A stretch of 64,000 nt of DNA. Origin: Casuarius casuarius (lineage: Eukaryota; Chordata; Aves; Casuariiformes; Casuariidae). Below the pieces are notes generated by a model, which was given only the letters and a program-made list of their open reading frames with translations, searched no databases and was not told where the DNA came from. Below, piece by piece: positions 52,001 through 62,040 of this stretch. Within the stretch, counting starts at the first letter, position 1. Each line of letters starts with the position of its first letter. Position numbers and translations under genes: made by a program. The DNA is taken from the NCBI GenBank assembly GCA_003342895.1, contig PTFA01000339.1, positions 135,933 through 199,932 on the forward strand, in the 5' to 3' direction.

Positions 52001-52609
52001 TTATTTTGATGAGACTGCCTGATATGCAGTCACTGCTGCGCAGATTAGGTGGACAGTCCCAAACTCACTCTGTGGTATAAAGTTCATTATTGCTAGTTCA
52101 ACTATAGCTACAACAAGCTCAAAGCACTTAAGTGTCCAGTCCACCATGAAAACATGAAACCATGAAAACAGATTTTGCGCTGTGATCTGCAAGGAAACAC
52201 AGATGACATTTTGCAGCTCAAGCACTGAATGATCTACTGATATTGGAGGTAGGAGAAATAGAATTTGAGAAAGGAACAGTTACGTGTTAACGTTAAACAT
52301 TAAGAGTTTGACTGTAAAAATATCGATGAGACATTGTTCCACACTCAAAACACACGTTCAGTGATGTTCGTCTTCAAATACCCGTGCTCCAACAAGCACA
52401 CACAACAGGAAGGTAGAAGGGTCAACCAAACTGTGGTTGCTGAAAAGCATGTCCCAAAAATACAGGAAAAAATGCTGCTCCGGTATCAAAATAATGCAGT
52501 GAAATAAACATTGATAAAACTCAACAATACCATCAAAATGACTCAAGGGGAGATCTCTGACTTGGTGTGCTAGACCGAGTTTTCAGAAAAATCCAAACCC
52601 AACACCGAC
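46090..52609. other. Intronic sequence up to the penultimate MYO1D exon
   Basis: AT-rich intronic DNA with an (AAAT)n run near 49679-49700 and short A tracts near 51550 and 51740. No coding exon was found by reading for MYO1D-like or other recognisable peptides. A non-repetitive block at about 48660-48890 could be conserved, but this is untested. Confidence 0.5.
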
Positions 52610-52764
52610 CTCTTGAAGTGGCTTGCCAGGACTCCCACCAGCTCTCCAATCCTGCTGTCGTTAGGTGGCTGTTTGCTGAAGAGACAGACGATGAGATCCT
52701 TGTTGTCTTTTGTGTGGAAGACCACGAGCTGGTCCTGTCCATTGGAGACGCTCAATCCTACCAG
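52610..52764 (-). CDS. MYO1D: MYO1D penultimate coding exon (TH1 tail)
   Basis: The exon encodes 51 residues plus two bases of a split Ser codon. It begins [20 protein letters not shown], contains [11 protein letters not shown] and RIGELVGVL, and ends ASHFK. This is the central TH1 segment of myosin-Id and agrees closely with the vertebrate family. The acceptor is TTCTCTTCGCAG-like (AG at 52765-52766). The donor AAGAG|GTCGGT uses GT at 52609-52608. Joining to 3247 restores the conserved Ser-Glu-Lys. Upstream phase is 0, downstream phase is 2. The donor lacks the usual A/G-A at +3/+4 but keeps G at +5 and T at +6. The TH1 domain binds acidic phospholipids and places the motor on membranes. Confidence 0.95.
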
Positions 52765-52987
52765 CTGCGAAGAGAAAGCAAGAACACCGTTACACGCGTT
52801 GATGCATCCTTGCTACCTGCCAGACTCGCTCTTGCAAATGAGACTTTCCTCTCCAACGTGCCAGGCTACATTTCAATTTCTACTGCTACTAGAAAAAGCA
52901 ATGTTCAGGGGAACGGCAGCATGCAGGCCTTCAGCACTCCTCCCAAAAGTAGAAAAAGTGAGAGGAAATAACCGGTTTTTTGGGGGT

Positions 52988-53015
52988 GTTTTGTTTTGTT
53001 TTGTTTCGTTTTTTT
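52988..53015 (+). repeat. (TTTTG)n low-complexity repeat
   Basis: Four to five TTTTG units with one C substitution, ending in T7. On the minus strand it reads (CAAAA)n. It lies about 220 bp upstream (in MYO1D sense) of the penultimate exon. Confidence 0.8.
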
Positions 53016-54172
53016 GGAAGTCAACAGCCCAACTGAATGATATGAGGAAGTTTTTCAGACTATCTAGACTTCTTCTACATATGCAACACCACGTCCCGTT
53101 CACCAGATCCGAAGGGAGCGCACGAGGATGGGCTAGTTCTAACAGGAGGCTTGCTCTCCCAAAAGTCTCAGATCGGATGACACCACACCATGCAGTGGAA
53201 GAGCCACAAGCCTGTTTCTTTTCTTTTCAAAGAAAACCAACAACAACGATGAGTCTGGCCAGCAACCATCTTTTCCACTCAAATTCACATACGCAGCCCT
53301 GGGGATGTAATGATATGCAGATAACGCAAGAATGAAGCTTCCTAAAAGCATCTTGGGGAAGAATATAAGTTACAAAACCACAAAGCAGTCATAACTCCAG
53401 TATTTAGTCATGGATTAAGGTCCTGCTGTTCTGACAAAATAAAAAAGTGGGTCTTTTTTTTTGTTCTCTGTTAAGTAACTGCTTCTTTTAAAACAGTTCA
53501 TAAACATGGCACATTAAAGGCTTTGTCCTCGTCCTCTCTCCGTAGGATGGCAAAGTGAAAGCAGAAAATTGTTAAGAGTGCAATCTGGGTACTCAAATCA
53601 TTCAGATGAATATATTAAAAAAAAAAAGCAAGAAGTGAACCTACAGCAGGGAAACAAAATGTAGGGATGCTCAAAGAAAAATCAAGAGGCAAATCTCTGC
53701 CCATCCAAGGACTATCTGGCTCCTTGGAGTCATCCAGACATCTATAGAGCGGAGTCACATTCTCCTAAAAGTGAGAGGCATTGATAGACCATTTTGTAGA
53801 ACCGAAAATCTCATTAATCCCTTCTGAAAGAAAAAAGCCTTCTGTGTATCCCCGTTGCCTGTGATGGAAAGGATATTAGCACAAATCTAGCTCAAGACTA
53901 CTCAGGACTTCCAGAAGCGTGAATCATATGAAGAAACGGTCTGAATTTGTATTTTCAGTTCAGTAGTCACCTACATTTCGCAAGGTATTATTTCCAAGAA
54001 ACCTCTTACTGCCCTGATGTCTAATGCATACCAGGGAGCAGCATCCTCCCCAAAATGCGTGCCGCCAACATACAGAAGTGTGGTGGAGGTACAAAGCTTC
54101 TGGATGAAACACCACACAAATTTAGGGACACTTGCGTTCTGCTGGCTTACGATAGCTCACTACAGCAAAAAA

Positions 54173-54225
54173 TTGGTCTGAACTGGTCTAATTGGTCTAA
54201 TACAATGGTCTGAAATGGTCTAATT
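54173..54225. repeat. Five-copy degenerate tandem repeat of TGGTCTRAW
   Basis: Five TGGTCT units follow each other with spacings of 9-14 bases and alternate TGGTCTGAA and TGGTCTAAT. The array is short and intronic, and no known element matches. Confidence 0.7.
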
Positions 54226-57200
54226 GCTGCTCTCCTAGACCCTGAGCAGAGAACTGCTACCAGTTGCATATATCCAAAGCAGAGGGAGTTTATTCTCCAC
54301 CATTCACAATATTTTGAGGTTATAAAATACTTTTGAAACAAGCTACACTTTATGCACAGACATTAACAGCTTGCCTGGGTTTCTCATGTCCCTTAAAATT
54401 AATTTGCGTGCTTAAATGCCACCCTGCGATCACAATAGGACCTCAGGGACTGCTGCTATCAAGGTTTTAAATGTGCATCAACTGTGAATGATGAACAAGT
54501 TGAAGTCTGAATGTGAAAAGCCTATTCAGACGTTAAATAATTAACTCAACTGTGCGAGAAGTTCAAGAGCCCTTCAAAATCTTCCCATTCCGCCCCTCCC
54601 CTAAAGACTATCTGATATAATAAAAGTAATACAAAAGAAAATTTCAGAGAAGCTGCTTATCTCAGTATTTACAAATATGAATATTAGCTCTGCCTGAAGA
54701 TCGGAAAAACACTCTCAGCACCCACAGAACCTCCTTTATTGTGTTCACCACTGCGCAGGTAGTTGAAAGGTCTCTTCTGCTGCTCAATTGCTTTTCAATT
54801 CCTTCCTGCCATTATCAGTTTCTTTTTTCTCCAGGTAAGAATAAAAAGCCCACTGTATATTAGCAATTCCGAAACAGCTACCAGAACACTCGCGTGCAAA
54901 ATCATCCCAGAAAGAAGCATCTTGATCCAGTAAAACACAGGCTGGCTCGAGAGGCAAGTTATTGCTCTGTAATCACATGAACAAAATCACAGATTCCTCA
55001 TACATGAAATAACAGAAAGCAAAACCTGGAATGCAGCCAGGCCTATACTGAGGGCTACACTTAAACCCCATATGTATAGATAAAGGAAGCTATAGCATGA
55101 TTTCTTCAGCTGAAAACAAGTTTATGGTACTAACAGACATCAGCTGACTGTCTCCAATGAGATTTCCATGGCAACAGCATCCCTAAGGATGTTGCCGCGT
55201 TGAGAGGGTGCTTTAGAAATGCAGACAGCAAGCAGCCCAGCTAGCAGGCGGACAAATTTAAGCTGGGTTCAGGTTTCCACATTAGCAGGGCAATCGTCTT
55301 CCCCATGAACTTGCATCTTTCTGGGAGGACACACCTGATACACCAACAAGCATCAAGGCTGGTGTAATTATTCTCCATTTGCTTTTCAAAAAGCTTCGTT
55401 TCAGGCCAAACAATTGTTCTTTCTCCAAAAGGAAAAGGATATCTGTATCGCTAACTGGCTACTTATACCACCTCCCTCCATCATGTTAAAAGGTTTCCAC
55501 CCAAGATGGGATCGTGCATGCTGAAAACGAGAGAGAATATGCTACTCGGCTCAAGTGGTAAAAGGCAACACATCTTCAAATCGCTCGGTAACAAAATAAA
55601 AACCATATCTACTAAAGGGAAAAATAATCGCATTACAGTGGTAGGAGCTCAATTTAAAAAATCCTGGTAAAATACAAATATTTCTGGTAGGAGCCATAAA
55701 CCACAGTTCCTTCTTCTCCTCAGGCCTCTTCCTGCTGCCCAGAGAAGGGTCAGCAGTAAATCCACAGGATCAGCGAGCCCTAGCACCACGCTGCAATGCC
55801 CGTGTGCACGTTTTCTAGCATTCCCAAGTACCACAACCTAGGAGAAGCACACAAAAAGAGGGGCACTGGCCAACAGAGCAGAAATATATTACTACAGCAT
55901 TTATCAAAGAGGGTTTTTGTAATATGCACTTCCACTCTGTGATATTATTCTGACATCTGCATGAGTCACCGAAGGCGCTTTTGGGCTGTTTTTCCTGTAG
56001 AAAATACTCCGGGACCTCTTGACACTTGCTCGGATCAAGGAAAGTGTTCAATCAGGAAACCCTTCCTCTAGTGGCAGGCTGCTAAAGGGCATAACTGCAG
56101 ATCTACAAATAAAGCTGATTATTATCTGTTGAAATCTAAGTATTCCAAAAGCAAAAGGCACACAAACACGAGCTGCTTTGCTGCCAGAGGAAACGCGAAT
56201 AAGAGAGCCAACATAATCGGCATTCATTACAGCAGTCGTCATTCTATAGGAATGGATATGCTATTTTAGACAGACATGTTTTGTAAAAAACATTAATTAC
56301 CAACATTTCTGAGTCATGCATTTTGTATAGGCAACCCATGAATTGCATCTGACCTATTTGCCTCCTCTAGTTTTTAAGGCATTAGCAATTTCCGAGGAAA
56401 AGGTCCATGTTATCAACAGTAACAGAGCAAAAGATCTTCCCAGAGCGACCTGGCCTTGCTCCATCACGTACATGCACAAGCTCCACCTTTAAACCCATCT
56501 GCGTGACAGGTAAAGCAGACATTTGGCCAGAGCTGGATAAATACAGATTTATCTACAATTACTAATGTAGCAAGTGAATTGCACTGGTCTATGATAATGG
56601 GGTAGAAAATTAATAGGGAGAAATTGCGATTGATAAAATTTTATTTCAGGGATGTTCAGACACCGAGTTCCTTTGATACTTTTGGGAAAAAAAACCCATC
56701 TGTTTTGAAAGAATAGTCTGCTTATTAGCGGCTCTGTGTATTTTAACAAGTCAGTTTGCACTAGCAAGAGTCAGCCATTTAGCAGCGTAATCTGCTGACA
56801 ATTTCGTTTTATACAATTAAGAGATAATATCAGGAGAACACAACATCAGCTCAGGAAAATGACCCGCAGCTGCTAAGTAAGTGGCAGAAATGTCTTTTCA
56901 AAACACAACGCCGCCATGGTGCTACCGCTTTCCTGCAATAAATACTCTTATTAGGAGAAAACAAATAATGCAGACGAGCACATTGCTCCGCTACGCAGCA
57001 GGCACCACGGTGAGCAGCTCAGGTGGACGATCAGCACAGGGGTTAGATGGGGAGCAGTAAAGCCAAAATTAATAAAACAGCCCCAGCTAACCATTCACTC
57101 CGCATTTGCAAATGAGATTTTCCTGCCACCCTAATCCCATCTTTGCTCTTTTAGCAATACGGAGCCCCTCGATTTGTTATTTCTGCAAACGCAAATGTCC

Positions 57201-57484
57201 CAGTGAAGCGGTGAGACTGGAGCGCTGTGACATTTCCAGGCAACCCAGCCAGGTCCTGGAGGTTTAAGATAACCGCGGCAGCGTTACCCCGGGCTGAGGA
57301 AAAGCGGTTGAATCCACTCCCCAGGATGCCAAAGAGCTAAGAGGAGCTTTTCCCCCATCCCCCTTCCCACCGGTGATAATCCACCGCTTTGTCACTGGCA
57401 GCTAAACTCTGCTACCCCGCAGGCCGGATATCTCAGTATAATTCAGAATTTAGCTTTGATAAGACTTACATTAAACATGAACAA

Positions 57485-57513
57485 ATATATATATAGTAAA
57501 AAAAAAAAAAAAA
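57485..57513 (+). repeat. (AT)n followed by A15 tract
   Basis: A short ATATATATA run flows into about 15 A residues. It is not linked to an identifiable retroposon tail. Confidence 0.75.
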
Positions 57514-57791
57514 TCAAACAACACGAAGGATCAAGCAAGCCCCCAGAGACGCAGAAACTGTGTCACGAGCTGCTGTGAAACGCTAACCCCCTTACGGGGC
57601 CAAGATCTCGCGGCACCCAGCAAATAAATAACAAAACAGAAGAACGAGCAAAAGAAAAGTGTGATAAGCAGTTCGGTTTCCAGCCTTTGTTTTATTTACT
57701 GAAATTAAAAGCTAACATGATGCAGCTGCTTTGTAGATAATTACGCTTAAGTGTTTCAAAGACAAAAATGCATTAAAAATGTAAACCAAGG

Positions 57792-57870
57792 TCTTATTCC
57801 CATTTTATGGATAAGAAAATGGAGCTAAACATTAGGTGTGCTGCCCAAGACTAGGAGAGTCTGAGGTGAG
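57792..57870 (+). mobile_element. Probable MIR-like SINE relic beside MYO1D exon
   Basis: TTATTCCCATTTTATGGATAAG, then AAAATGGAGCTAAACA and GCTGCCCAAGACTAG, parallel the MIR order ccattttacagatgaggaaactgaggc...gttaagt...cttgcccaaggtc. It ends about 23 bp from the exon's donor. Identity is approximate and the assignment tentative. Confidence 0.4.
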
Positions 57871-57892
57871 ATTCTCCAACCCTCATACTTAC

Positions 57893-58006
57893 GTTATAGA
57901 GTGGGATGGTCTTCATCACCTTGTACTGCTTCATAGGGTCCATCTTATAGAGGTGTCGATCAGTAATGAAGATTGCTCTGTCCTCGACCTTATTAAAGCG
58001 ATTCAC
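57893..58006 (-). CDS. MYO1D: MYO1D coding exon (TH1 tail), third from last
   Basis: A 38-codon, phase 0-0 exon. It starts [20 protein letters not shown] and runs through [18 protein letters not shown]. This is the PH-like core of the TH1 domain of myosin-Id, where basic and aromatic residues contribute to phosphoinositide contact. The acceptor is TGCTGCTTTGCAG (ending at 58007), with a TGTGAC-type branch sequence about 25 bases upstream. The donor AAC|GTAAGT is near consensus. It joins in frame to LVGLSV at 52764. Length divisible by three means skipping would keep the frame but remove part of the membrane-binding fold. Only minor substitutions from the human sequence, as I remember it, are apparent. 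The next exon upstream, expected to end in a Cys-His-Val-Arg-Lys-like stretch, was not found before position 64000. Confidence 0.95.
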
Positions 58007-58149
58007 CTGCAAAGCAGCAATTTTTCCAGTCACACTAATGGTTGCAACACAACATGAACAAGAAATGTTTGCAGCATTAAACACATGCAAACTCACACAA
58101 AGCTCTTAAACAGGTTTACTCCATGGATCTTGAACCGCTGGAAAAGGAA

Positions 58150-58325
58150 CTTCACAGTCCCATTTTAAAAACAAAAATACATAGTGTCAGAGAAGTAACA
58201 TTCCCAAAGTCATCCAGCAGAGCTGGGACAACCAAGAAAAGTCCAGGATCTAGATCAAACAAAGGACTTCGATGCTTTCTACTAGCAATATTTGACTTTT
58301 ACACCTCTATCCACTGAGCAGACTC
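58150..58325 (+). mobile_element. Probable MIR/CORE-SINE relic
   Basis: Reading left to right it has CACAGTCCCATTTTAAAAAC, GAGAAGTAACATTCCCAAAG, TCATCCAGCAGAGCTGGGAC, and finally TCTATCCACTGAGCA. These correspond in order to the SINE's ccattttaca, gttaagtgacttgcccaagg, tcacacagc...agagctggga, and ctctatccactagac-type terminal parts. It starts about 145 bp from the MYO1D exon's acceptor. Confidence 0.5.
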
Positions 58326-59629
58326 CAAACCTGGGCAGATGGTTGTTCCTATGTCGTTTATGTGACTTTGTCGCCCCAGAAGAATGACACAGAGTACCTG
58401 CCATGCAGAGCTAAACAGTGGTCACCACGGTCTGTGACAGTTCAGACGTGAGACAACTGATTCAGGGCTGAAAGCACATGCTTTGGACCATCCTTGATCT
58501 GAGCAGATCCCATTTTCCTCTTTTAAAACCCTTGTGCCTTCTATGCAACTAAGCAATTTGTGTGGGAAGTGGAAAATGTGGAGCATCCTTCCCCTGCCCC
58601 AACCATTAGCAGATGCCTTGGCTGAACAACGGCACGCTCTGCCTGTTTTGCTGAAGTCATGCCACTCCGCAAAAAAGAATAAAAGATGGACAGGCCAGAA
58701 GGAGTCCAAGAGAGCCAAGTCTGTATCCAGGACCTAGGCAACCAGCTGGTGGAAGGAAGACAAGGTCATTTCTTGGCAAGGAGAAGACCCAAGCTGGTCT
58801 GCCCTCAGGCTGCGAAGGGTATTGAACACCACCCTCTCCCATCCTGAGCAAGAAAGGCCAAGCGAGGACACAACTCACCCGGTCTAAAGGCTAGAGGTGA
58901 GAAGGATGCCCTGTGCCCCCTTCCACGCCATCCTAACCCCCCTACCCCAAGCCAGTGCTGGGGCTCATCTGTCCTAACAATTCATTAACCTGACAAAAAT
59001 CCATTCTTTTTGTTAGATGAGCAAGGGAAGGAGACAACAAGCACCAGAGCCAGCACAAGGAAGAAGGTGAGGCTCTGGGTAACGATAAAGACACAGGGCA
59101 GAAAAACAGGACTGCTCCACCTGGCAGCGGCAAGCTTTGAGATGGGTTCAGCCGTGCCAGACCCTTATCGTGAGGAGCAGATTATTCTATGGGGTGGACA
59201 TCACTCAACTCATATTTTAACTTGACTCTGCGTTCTGTTAAGGACATGGCACTCAAGGCATGGACACTTAAGGATCACCAGTGACTCAAGCTCCTCAAGG
59301 AAATTCTTCAAATAAGAGCTAGCTGCCCATCAGGGCAATTCTGGGAACGTGGAGAGCAGAGCTCCAGCAAACGTTTGCATCAAACAAGAAAGCACCCAGC
59401 AGCAATTGTGCACCTCCAAGGTTAAGTGAATGAGTGAGGGTTTTTTTGTTTTGTTTTTTGTGTAGGGGGATTTTTAATGCCTATACTATTCTCAAGTTGT
59501 TTTGAATCTGGACCTTGCTCTCCCGACTCCCACACCACTACTCTAAGGTACTTACAACTAGGAACATTACAGTGCGCTTCTCACAACTCGAAAATGAGGC
59601 AAAGGTATTTTAATCTTCAAAGACCTGTA

Positions 59630-59850
59630 CCTTCTGATAAAGGTGGGTTACAGAGAAGATGGAGCTAAACTGCTCAGAGATGTAGAGCAAGAGGACAGGA
59701 GGCAACGGACAGAAGTTCCAGCGGCACAAATTCCAGCTGGACAGAAGGAAAAAAAATTCTCCCCAAGAGGGTGGTGCGGCCCTGGGACAGGGCTCAGAGA
59801 GGCTGCGTAATCTTCATCCTTGGGGACGAAGAAGATACCAACACGATACG
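59630..59850 (+). mobile_element. CR1 LINE fragment
   Basis: The plus strand follows the CR1 sense sequence: GAGAAGATGGAGCTAAACTG, AGAGCAAGAGGACAGGAGGC, AACGGACAGAAGTTCCAGCG, GGACAGAAGGAAAAAAAATTC, and GGGACAGGGCTCAGAGAGGC. These match the near-3' part normally read as gacaagaggcaacgg...aggaagaacttctt...gggcagggtgcccagagaggc. It is truncated at both ends and lies antisense to MYO1D. Confidence 0.85.
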
Positions 59851-61134
59851 CTTCCCACTATCTGAAGTATTCTGACAGTTGCTAATAGTTCAGCAAACAC
59901 AGCTTAGTGTTGCCACTGGGAAACATTAATATCTTAATATTGCCATTGGGCTCTACACTTTTAAATTAAAGACCAATTATAGATACACACTATAATTCAG
60001 TAAAGAACCATTAGTTACCTGCTGAGGCAAACCACTACATTATCATGTGTAATCTCACTGGCTGCCAAAGGCAGCAGAGATTACCTGCCTATATATGTCC
60101 AACCCTCGTGGAATAACCTTAGGCATAGTCAAGAAGCTGATTCACTTTAATCTGAACTCAAAATACCACCCAACTGGGATATTGTTTGCATAACCAGAAC
60201 GTAGAGGAAAAGGGCAATAAAAGCCAACACCAGCAGCCCTAATCACAGTGTGCAAGGAGGGCTTGAGCACAAGGAAAATGCTCTTTTTAAAAAACAAAAA
60301 AAGCCAAAAACCAATTATATTTAACAGTTCTGATGAGCTTAAAAAATTAACTGAGGGAAAATAGTATTACGTGAACTCCCAGCCATTCTGAAAGCAGCAA
60401 GTACCTTTGAACACAACCAAGTACACAGCATCATATCTAAGTATCTTGTTTCAATACACGCATGCAGTTTCTGCATACGGGAAGACACGCTAGTTAAGAA
60501 GCAGTTAATGACTCAAAGTACTAGAGATGGTCTAACAGCAAGCTACTTAAAGCAGCCACGTAATGATATTGTTTCCCTTATTCTAAGTATTCTGATGTTT
60601 CCATTTTCATGTTCACTTCTGGCTACCAACCAGGTCTCCAGCAAGAGCAATCCTCCAGTCCCAGAGAAATCAACACCTCAGATCTTCAAAACTCTGTCAA
60701 ATAGGCCATCGCTGGAAAACTACTTGTAAAGGTACACAATTGTTCATTAAAAACATACTCCCTCAAAGGCTACAAGATACTAAACATCGTACCCTGATGA
60801 CGACATCTGATCTGGGAAAGATCCACGAAGATAAAAGCCAGGAAACCACTTTTTGGTACCTTCTGGAATTAGTGTAATTGTTTGCAAAAAGAAAAGTAGG
60901 AAGATCATGCTACTGCAAGAAACACGCTGATATTCTCTCCAGAAGAAGGTTTTATACCCTGGAATCATGCCTCCTTGCACATCTTCTTTGTAAAGACGGA
61001 GCATCTGAATTCCCCCCACCTCTGCCTCAACTCTTCGCAAATACTCTTCGAGGCTGCTAGTAACGTTCGGCTCTGGCGAGCAGGGCTGCTACAGAGGAAA
61101 CGCGTCTCACGACATTACGATTGGTTCGTCAAAG

Positions 61135-62040
61135 AAATACCACATGAAAGGAGAACCAGTCTGACGCAACCTAGACTTTCACAAGCCCGGCCCCAAAAGG
61201 CTAGGTACTAAACAGTCATAAGGCAAGATGGAAAGTTTTGTCAAAAGCAAGCAGGAAAGTAGGACACAAAGTGGAAAGTATTCTTCATCGGGGCAAAAAA
61301 ACAGTGCCATCGTCGTATCACAGAGACATTTATTAACCAGCTGAGAAGGGCAGACAAGGGGTGAGGTGCGATGAGGCAAATGAACGTAAACTGGATTTTC
61401 TTAGGTGAAGTCAAGAGACACCTGAAGAACTTGCTCAGTCAACAGGTTGCAGAGAAAGGCACAGCAATGCAAATTGGAGAGGAAACGGAGAGCTACGCGA
61501 CAGCTTTAAATTAACTACGTCAATGCAGACAAAAGTAACAGAAGATGATTATACACAGCTTTGGATAGATCTTGGCACAAACAAGCGACGCAGTTGAAAA
61601 CAAACTAGATGTTAGCATGCATTAAAGACCAGCATGGACAACTACAGCCTGGTTGCCACAGTCTCATGTGGATTACGGTGTGAAGCACTAGGATGGAGAA
61701 CGTAACAGATATTGGAGGACTATGATGGGTTCAAAGAAGTTAAAGTAAACAACTGTGGCCCAGAAAATCTCACAGGAAGAGATGCTGAATGACTGGAATT
61801 ATTTCAGGAAGCAGATGAATGGAAGAAAAAAAAATAAAGGCTATGAAACACTGAATGCTCTAGAGAAAGTAGGTTAGCAGTGTGTGGTGCTCCACGTTGA
61901 GCACTTTGAGCCCAGTAACACAACAGACTCCATAAACCATAATTTGGCTGTGGAGCTCGCTGCCACAGGACCCTTCGTGGAGGAGAAACCACACTCCATG
62001 TCTTCAGAGTTTAAGCCAAAGGTACTAGAGACAAGGAGGC
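61135..62040 (+). mobile_element. Degenerate CR1-family LINE with reverse-transcriptase remnant
   Basis: The order of similarity follows CR1: ATGAAAGGAGAACCAGTCTG (gcttcacaaaggg...cctgtctgac), CCTAGACTTTCACAAGCCC (tagacttttccaaagcc), GATGGAAAGTTTTGTCA, CAGGAAAGTAGGACACAAAG (caggaaacagaggg), CATCGTCGTATCACAGAGAC (agtggtgtaccacaggga), TTTATTAACCAGCTGAGAAG (tttatcaatgacctggaag), GAAAACAAACTAGATGTTAGC (gacaacaaactagacatgagc), and GTGGAGCTCGCTGCCACAGG near the end. The frame is broken many times by indels and stops, so it is an old, dead copy. It is probably separate from, and older than, the fragment at 59.6 kb. Confidence 0.75.

Larger units (their letters stand above)
3248..52609 (-). other. 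MYO1D: MYO1D final intron, 49,362 bp
   Basis: The intron is bounded by donor GTCGGT (reading down from 52609) and acceptor ...CCCTGCAG (ending at 3248 on the minus strand). Phase is 2, splitting a Ser codon. No open frame in it shows recognisable protein homology, and I saw no tRNA or known small RNA. It holds CpG-rich patches, a CR1 fragment, one MIR-like relic and several simple repeats, which are listed separately. The donor departs from GTRAGT at +3 and +4, which is weak for so long an intron. Confidence 0.9.
52765..57892 (-). other. MYO1D: MYO1D intron, 5,128 bp
   Basis: A phase 0 intron with donor GTAAGT (57892 downward) and acceptor CGCAG ending at 52765. It contains a (TTTTG)n run, a short GGTCT tandem array, a TA/A tract and a MIR-like relic just inside the donor. 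No other gene is seen. Confidence 0.9.

Noticed and set aside
60780..61040. 86-codon minus-strand open frame considered as an upstream MYO1D exon
   Set aside because: Its peptide does not match the expected tail sequence preceding VNRFNK, and no in-frame donor at its end was convincing.
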